Shown here in pieces: positions 30,422-35,037 of a stretch of DNA of 35,037 bases. Position 1 is the stretch's first letter; each line of letters begins with the position of its first letter. The translations under genes were made by a program, and so were the position numbers. The stretch comes from Paracoccaceae bacterium (lineage in GTDB: Bacteria; Pseudomonadota; Alphaproteobacteria; Rhodobacterales; Rhodobacteraceae): positions 1-35,037 of the forward strand of contig JAAEZB010000020.1 in assembly GCA_018223085.1 (NCBI GenBank), given 5' to 3'. Under the pieces are notes generated by a model that worked only from the letters and a program-made list of their open reading frames with translations, did no database searches and was not told where the DNA came from.

Positions 30422-32962
30422 GTGCAGCAAGACAATCCCGACCTGACATTCATCACGCCAACGGCGCCCGTGGCCACCGAAACCCATGGCGGGCGAGCGA
30501 AATGTCTTCAGCGCCTTGTGCGGCTGGACCTGCCGGTGCCGCGCACCGTGGCGCTTTCGTTTGATGAGGTGCACCGGATTGCGCAGGGCGTGATGCCGGA
30601 TATGGCGGTCCTGTTGGCGCCGCTGGATGAGGGGAGCCTTCTTTGTGTGCGCCCGTCGTCGGAAGACCCTGATTGGGGCGGGCCCGGCGCGGTTCTCAAT
30701 ATCGGGATGAACAATGCGCGGCTTGCAGAGTTGAGCGCGCAGATTGGCGAGCGGGCGGCCCGCAAGCTTTATGCACGGTTTATCCAGACCTATTCGATTC
30801 AGGTCGCGCGGCTTGACCCGGACATGTTCGACGACCTTGATTTCGAGGCGGATGATGTCTGTGAGACGGCGTTGGCCGCCTATGAGGACGAAGCAGAAGA
30901 GCCGTTTCCACAGGATGCAGCCGCCCAGTTGGCCGGGGTATTGCGGTCCATGGCGCGGGCCTGGGAGGGCACGTCGGCACGGCTTTTGCGGCAGGCCAAG
31001 GGCGCGCCTGCCGATGCGGGGCTTGGCCTTGTGGTGCAGGAAATGGTGCTTGGGCTTGGGCGCGGGGAATGCGGGTCGGGCGTGTTGCAGCTTGTGAATT
31101 CGACCACGGGCCATCCGCAGATCACCGGGCGTTACATGAGCCAGTCGCAGGGGCGCGATGCCTTGTCCGACGGGGCGGAATCGCTTTTCCTTGAGAGAGA
31201 TCCGCGCGGGCCGTCGCTTGAAGAACTGGCACCGGAGGCGTTCGAGGCGCTCAAGCTTGATGCGGCCCTGATGCGCAAGCGGTTGCGCGAGGAAATGCAG
31301 ATCGAGTTCACCATCGAGAATGGCGCGGTGCATATTCTTGACGGGGTGCGGGTCCAGCGCTCTTCGCGCGCAGCGGTGCGGATCGCGGTGCAGCTGGCCA
31401 AAGATGGGATCATCCCGAAGGAAGAGGCGCTTATCCGGATCGAGCCGCGCGCGCTCAACGAACTGTTGCACCGGCAGGTGGACCCGGAGGCCAAGCGCGA
31501 CGTGGTTGGCACGGGTGTCGCGGCCAGCCCGGGCGCGGCCACAGGGCGGATCGTCTTCACAGCCGCCGAGGCGCAGGCCAGTGCGGCGCGCGGTGAGGCG
31601 TGTATTCTTGTGCGCCGTGAAACCAACCCGGAAGATATTCGCGGCATGCATGCGGCCAATGCCGTGCTGACCGAACGCGGCGGGGCCACGAGCCACGCGG
31701 CGGTGATCGGGCGTGGACTTGGCCTGCCCTGCGTGGTGGGGGCGTCTTCGATACGGCTCCAGATGCGCAAGAAGTGCCTTGTTGCGACGGATGGACGGGT
31801 GTTCCACGAGGGCGACATCATCACGATTGATGGCAGTGAGGGACAGGTCCTTGCCGGGGAGCCGGCGATGCTTGAGGCGGCGCTTGATGATGCGTTTCAG
31901 GCCTTGATGACCTGGGCCGACGCGGCGCGCGATATTGATGTGCGCGCCAATGCGGATACCCCGGCAGATGCGCGCACGGCGCGCAATTTCAACGCGGGCG
32001 GGATCGGGCTTTGCCGGACGGAGCACATGTTCTTTGAGGCGGACCGTCTGACGGTGATGCGTGAGATGATCTTTGCCAATGCGGCCGGAGATCGGCGCAG
32101 CGCGCTTGAGCAATTGTTGCCGATGCAGCGGGCGGATTTTACCGAGCTGTTTCGGATCATGGAGGGGATGCCGGTCTGTATTCGTCTATTCGATCCGCCC
32201 TTGCATGAATTCCTGCCGAGCGAGCGCACGGGGCTGCGCGATCTGGCGGAGGCGCTCAACTTGCCCCTGTCGGATGTGACGCGGCGGGTTGAGGCGCTTG
32301 AGGAATATAACCCGATGCTCGGCATGCGGGGGGTCCGCCTTGGGATCACGGTGCCGGAAATCTATGACATGCAGGCGCGGGCGATCTTTGAGGCCACCAT
32401 TGAGGCGAGCCGGGATGGCGATCCAGTGGTGCCGGAGATCATGATCCCGCTTGTCAGCGCGAAACGCGAAGTCGAGTTGGTTAAGACGCGGGTGGATGCG
32501 GTCGCGGCAGCAGTGCGCACCGAGCAGGGCGTCGATTTCGACTATCGCCTTGGGGTTATGGTTGAGACGCCGCGTGCGGCGCTTCGGGCCGAGGACATCG
32601 CGCCGCATTGTCATTTCTTCAGCTTTGGCACCAACGACCTCACGCAGATGACCTATGGTCTGTCGCGCGATGATGCGGGGCGTTTCATGTCGACCTATGT
32701 TCAGCAAGGGGTTTACCCGGAAGACCCGTTCCACACGCTTGATGCCGAGGGGGTGGGCGAATTGCTCATACTTGGGGCCGAGCGCGGGCGGCGCAGCCAG
32801 CCGAACCTGACGCTTTCGGTCTGTGGCGAGCATGGTGGCAGTCCCGAATCGATTGCTTTCTGTCGCAAGGCGGGAATCGATTACGTCTCTTGTTCGCCTT
32901 TCCGGGTGCCGGTGGCGCGTCTGGCTGCTGCTCAATTGGCCATTCGGGACAAAATCGGGTAA
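30422..32962 (+). CDS. Pyruvate phosphate dikinase-like protein with divergent ATP-grasp domain
   Basis: An 846-residue homologue of pyruvate phosphate dikinase (typically about 870-890). The swivelling His domain (His425 in GGATSHAAVIGRG) and the PEP/pyruvate barrel are intact: GIGLCRTEHMFF, NPMLGMRGVRLG, GVMVETPRAAL, SFGTNDLTQMTYGLSRDD and CGEHGGSPES. The N-terminal nucleotide domain is altered. The usual RSGA-x-SMPGMMDT stretch reads RPSSEDPDWGGPGA, and the positions equivalent to Asp321, Gln335 and Arg337 of the Clostridium enzyme read Gln293, Asp307 and Val309, while Glu295 is kept. It may use another nucleotide, act only on PEP, or be regulatory. GTG start with GAGG upstream; a canonical PPDK may exist elsewhere. 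Confidence 0.85.
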   Translation: MQQDNPDLTFITPTAPVATETHGGRAKCLQRLVRLDLPVPRTVALSFDEVHRIAQGVMPDMAVLLAPLDEGSLLCVRPSSEDPDWGGPGAVLNIGMNNARLAELSAQIGERAARKLYARFIQTYSIQVARLDPDMFDDLDFEADDVCETALAAYEDEAEEPFPQDAAAQLAGVLRSMARAWEGTSARLLRQAKGAPADAGLGLVVQEMVLGLGRGECGSGVLQLVNSTTGHPQITGRYMSQSQGRDALSDGAESLFLERDPRGPSLEELAPEAFEALKLDAALMRKRLREEMQIEFTIENGAVHILDGVRVQRSSRAAVRIAVQLAKDGIIPKEEALIRIEPRALNELLHRQVDPEAKRDVVGTGVAASPGAATGRIVFTAAEAQASAARGEACILVRRETNPEDIRGMHAANAVLTERGGATSHAAVIGRGLGLPCVVGASSIRLQMRKKCLVATDGRVFHEGDIITIDGSEGQVLAGEPAMLEAALDDAFQALMTWADAARDIDVRANADTPADARTARNFNAGGIGLCRTEHMFFEADRLTVMREMIFANAAGDRRSALEQLLPMQRADFTELFRIMEGMPVCIRLFDPPLHEFLPSERTGLRDLAEALNLPLSDVTRRVEALEEYNPMLGMRGVRLGITVPEIYDMQARAIFEATIEASRDGDPVVPEIMIPLVSAKREVELVKTRVDAVAAAVRTEQGVDFDYRLGVMVETPRAALRAEDIAPHCHFFSFGTNDLTQMTYGLSRDDAGRFMSTYVQQGVYPEDPFHTLDAEGVGELLILGAERGRRSQPNLTLSVCGEHGGSPESIAFCRKAGIDYVSCSPFRVPVARLAAAQLAIRDKIG

Positions 32963-33109
32963 TATCTGAGAAATTTTTAACGATATGTTGAGAATCATCT
33001 TGCGTTCTTGAGGTGATCCTGCCGCGGGGTGGACAGTCGGGGGCTATGTCTATATGTCGCCCGGATGCTCGGACGGGGAGGCCGTTGCCGCAACGAGTAT
33101 GAGGCTGAT

Positions 33110-33748
33110 ATGAGACTGATGACGATTGCTGCGCTGTGCCTGGCTATGGGTGCCGGGACGGTTTTGGCCGAGGCCCCTGCGCGGGTCAGCACCAAGAGTG
33201 AATCACCCGCACAGACGCAGGGCTTCAAGATTGGTAGCAAATTCATGGAGATGTTCCGCGCCAAGGGCGAGACGGCTCCGACCAAGATCACCTATAGCCG
33301 TGACTGGATTGATGCGCGCCCGGAGGTCAAACGGACCGACGTGCAATGGCAGTGCCTTGCGGAGGCGCTCTATTTTGAGGCGCGTGGCGAGAGCGTGAAG
33401 GGGCAGTTTGCGGTGGCCGAAGTCATCATGAACCGCGTCGACAATGGCTATTATCCCGATACGCTTTGCGGCGTCATAAAGCAGGGCACGGGGCGCAAAT
33501 ACCAATGCCAGTTCACCTATACCTGTGATGGGGTGGCCGAAAAAATCCACGAGCCGGACGCGTTTGAACGTGTGGGCAAGGTAGCGCGTCTAATGATTGA
33601 CGGAGCGCCGCGAGTGCTCACCGATGGGGCGACGCATTATCACACCAAGGCGGTCAATCCGAACTGGGCACGGAAATTCCCGCGCACGGCAACGATTGGT
33701 GTACATCATTTCTATCGCCAGCCGACGCGCCTGACCCAGAAGCAGTAA
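33110..33748 (+). CDS. Secreted cell-wall hydrolase, SleB family
   Basis: A 212-residue protein with a signal peptide (residues 1-20, VLA then E) and a C-terminal Hydrolase_2/SleB domain. It contains CLAEALYFEARGESVKGQFA with the candidate catalytic Glu in EARGE, VAEVIMNRVDN, and a conserved tail ATHYHTKAVNPNWAR. The family cleaves peptidoglycan glycan strands as a muramidase/lytic enzyme; here, outside spore formers, a role in wall remodelling is likely. The ATG at 33110 has GAGG at 33101-33104; an ATG three codons later is also possible. A clear terminator follows. Confidence 0.9.
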   Translation: MRLMTIAALCLAMGAGTVLAEAPARVSTKSESPAQTQGFKIGSKFMEMFRAKGETAPTKITYSRDWIDARPEVKRTDVQWQCLAEALYFEARGESVKGQFAVAEVIMNRVDNGYYPDTLCGVIKQGTGRKYQCQFTYTCDGVAEKIHEPDAFERVGKVARLMIDGAPRVLTDGATHYHTKAVNPNWARKFPRTATIGVHHFYRQPTRLTQKQ

Positions 33749-33772
33749 ATCTGGTCAAACTGTCTCGAAAGG

Positions 33773-33804
33773 AAGGTCCGCCGGGTGCGGGCCTTTTGTC
33801 TTTT
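33773..33804 (+). terminator. Rho-independent terminator after the SleB-type gene
   Basis: AAGGTCCGC (33773-33781) pairs with GCGGGCCTT (33787-33795), nine pairs with one G-T, followed by TTTTGTCTTTT. Confidence 0.85.
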
Positions 33805-33913
33805 GATCGCCCGCGATATGACGCGAAAACGCACGCACCTGCCGCCTATGCCCTGTCAACGGGCGGGTGGAGCGCATAGTGTGGCGCGAAACGTAAGACC
33901 GGGAGAGCCCGAT

Positions 33914-34831
33914 ATGAGTAACGAAATCCGCCTTGCCTTTGCGCATCCGTCCGAGCGCGCAGAGGCCACCGCCGAGATGCCGCTTGACCGGATTTCGGTG
34001 CGCGATCATGTGGTCGAAGTCGAGATCGGCGCTTTTCAGGCCGAACGCGGCACGACCCAGCGGGTCAGTTTCAACATTGTGGTCGAGGTGCGCCCGCTGA
34101 CCGGGCCGGTCGAGGATGATGTGGATCGTATCCTGTCTTATGACAAGGTGACCGAGGCGATTGCGCATGAGCTTGCGGCGGAGCGGCTCAACCTGTTGGA
34201 GACGTTGGCAGAGCGAATTGCAGAACGCATCCTGCTTGAACCGCAGGCGATACGAGTCTTTGTGCGGATTGAGAAACTTGACCGGGGGCCGGGTGCCCTT
34301 GGGGTTGAGATCGTGCGAACGCGGGAATTGGTTCACCCGGCCCTGCATGAGGACGAGAAACCGCATCCGCGGGTGGTCTATCTTTCCAATGCGGCGATTG
34401 CGTCAGAAAACCTTGCGGGGTGGATCAATCAGTTGGCAGCCGAGGATGTGCCTTTGATCTTTTGTGTCGGAGCCCCGGAGAGCGCGGCGCCGATTACGGG
34501 CCATGCGATGACCCAGCGACGGATTGATCTTTTGGCGATTGAGCAGAATGCCTGGGTTCTGGCGTCGAAGGATCCGCGTTGTGTGGTGGTTAATACGCGC
34601 ACGGAACTCGATTGGGCGATGAAGAATGGCCAGATTTGTGTCTGGGCGCCGTCTAAGATCGTGCTTGATGCGGTCGATGGGCCAAGTTCAAGCCCGCGCG
34701 ATACAGTGGCTTTGGCGCGGTGGTTTGCCGGGGAAATGGAGGCGCGGCGCCTTATTTCCATTGGCGAAACCCTGCCCGAGGGGGACGATATCCCGACCCG
34801 TTCGGTGGCGATCGAGACACGCGCGCTATAA
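33914..34831 (+). CDS. folB: Dihydroneopterin aldolase fused to a C-terminal amino-acid-kinase-like domain
   Basis: A 305-residue protein, about 2.5 times the length of ordinary FolB. Residues about 24-138 are a FolB domain: DRISVRDHVVEVEIGAFQAE, LSYDKVTEAI with Tyr76, and the catalytic-type Lys121 in VRIEKLDRGPGALGVEI. It would split 7,8-dihydroneopterin to 6-hydroxymethyl-dihydropterin and glycolaldehyde in folate synthesis. Residues about 150-296 form a second domain whose order of motifs (VVYLSNAAIAS; IFCVGAPESAAP; RRIDLLAIEQNAWVLA; PRDTVALARWFAGEMEARRL) resembles the amino-acid-kinase fold, with the glycine-rich phosphate loop lost. The ATG at 33914 has GGGAG upstream. folP follows 91 bases later, consistent with a folate operon. 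Confidence 0.88.
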   Translation: MSNEIRLAFAHPSERAEATAEMPLDRISVRDHVVEVEIGAFQAERGTTQRVSFNIVVEVRPLTGPVEDDVDRILSYDKVTEAIAHELAAERLNLLETLAERIAERILLEPQAIRVFVRIEKLDRGPGALGVEIVRTRELVHPALHEDEKPHPRVVYLSNAAIASENLAGWINQLAAEDVPLIFCVGAPESAAPITGHAMTQRRIDLLAIEQNAWVLASKDPRCVVVNTRTELDWAMKNGQICVWAPSKIVLDAVDGPSSSPRDTVALARWFAGEMEARRLISIGETLPEGDDIPTRSVAIETRAL

Positions 34832-34847
34832 GTTTCAGCTTTGAAAC
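34832..34847. other. Small hairpin between folB and folP
   Basis: GTTTCA (34832-34837) pairs with TGAAAC (34842-34847) immediately after the folB stop codon. No T run follows, so it is more likely an mRNA-stability or attenuation element than a terminator. Confidence 0.35.
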
Positions 34848-34922
34848 GTAGGTGGCGGGAGCCTGCCGATGCGGGGTGTATCGGTGCTTGCCAAGGGGCG
34901 CGCAAAGGACCATTCAGGGCGC

Positions 34923-35037
34923 ATGAAAGAATACTACCGCGCAATCCCACAGAGTGATGCGGCGCGTCCCGAGGGCGCGTTTTGGCTGGCGGGTGGATGG
35001 ACTTGGTTCAGCCATGTTGAGGTTCTAAGCCGTGGGG
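34923..35037 (+). CDS. folP: Dihydropteroate synthase, 5' end only
   Basis: An open frame from the ATG at 34923 runs off the window end (38 complete codons). It reads MKEYYRAIPQSDAARPEGAF and continues with a W-x-W-F-x-x-V-E-V-L-x-R pattern. From memory, this matches the N-terminal extension of Rhodobacteraceae dihydropteroate synthases, before the TIM barrel. It would join p-aminobenzoate to the product of FolB. The core catalytic motifs lie beyond the window, so the call rests on this N-terminal pattern and on the adjacent folB. Confidence 0.6.
   Translation, partial: MKEYYRAIPQSDAARPEGAFWLAGGWTWFSHVEVLSRG

Noticed and set aside
28896-30449. A 517-codon minus-strand open frame opposite glyS
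   Set aside because: Shadow of glyS; no homology pattern and an improbable Arg/His-rich composition.
30299-32113. A 604-codon minus-strand open frame opposite the PPDK-like gene
   Set aside because: Same composition artefact; it contains no membrane, signal or domain pattern, and the plus strand carries the conserved PEP-enzyme motifs.
1-35037. tRNA genes, insertion sequences, phage or CRISPR arrays
   Set aside because: I looked through the intergenic gaps for T-loop GTTCRA patterns, terminal inverted repeats, transposase motifs and spaced repeats, and found none that were convincing.

Overview
The window looks like chromosomal DNA of an alphaproteobacterium of the Rhodobacteraceae (Roseobacter group). 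The reasons are high GC with dense operons, the FtsY/EamA/IspZ neighbourhood, a SAM-II riboswitch in front of an O-succinylhomoserine sulfhydrylase gene, a short conserved reading frame between glyQ and glyS, and DHPS/FolB proteins of the type seen in that family. I see no insertion sequence, prophage, CRISPR array, tRNA or rRNA.

Layout. (1) 1-3450 (+): YhhN-type membrane protein, ftsY, an EamA transporter and ispZ. (2) 3450-7072: a repeat-like hairpin element that also encodes the tail of an alpha/beta hydrolase (-), then a promoter, SAM-II riboswitch and terminator ahead of metZ, then folE2. (3) 7235-21109: an exopolysaccharide locus. On the - strand it has a four-gene operon (flippase, two related GT2 transferases, GT4). 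Divergent from that is a Wza-like export lipoprotein. Facing wza is a two-gene sensory operon (small cysteine-free SUOX-fold protein plus hybrid histidine kinase). Then come a fused GT26/phosphoglycosyltransferase, a LuxR-type response regulator, a Wzz-like chain-length protein and a Wzy/ligase-like membrane protein. Together these would start a lipid-linked repeat unit (PGT), extend it (GT26, GT2, GT2, GT4), flip it (Wzx), polymerise it (Wzy/Wzz) and export it (Wza). (4) 21349-24658 (+): a DUF1127-like small protein, trkH and a ThDP enzyme resembling AruI. (5) 24677-33748: a shared terminator, a secreted SPOR/peptidoglycan-binding protein with a degenerate trypsin domain (-), then glyQ, a DUF6446-like gene, glyS, a divergent pyruvate-phosphate-dikinase-like protein and an SleB-type cell-wall hydrolase. 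(6) 33914-end: folB carrying an extra C-terminal domain, and the start of folP.

The most interesting system is the sensory module inside the polysaccharide locus. A secreted molybdopterin-oxidoreductase-fold protein with no cysteine, so unable to ligate a molybdenum cofactor in the usual way, is translationally coupled to a hybrid kinase with REC and HPt domains. An orphan LuxR response regulator lies nearby. This resembles the Agrobacterium PruR-DcpA pterin-sensing pair, but with a phosphorelay in place of a diguanylate cyclase. The regulatory regions of the locus share a CCTATY-type motif and other symmetric repeats, and the wzz-like start codon sits in a perfect hairpin whose loop is the Shine-Dalgarno sequence. 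Other notable points are the FolB-(kinase-like) fusion, the pseudo-protease, and the PPDK homologue with an altered ATP site.
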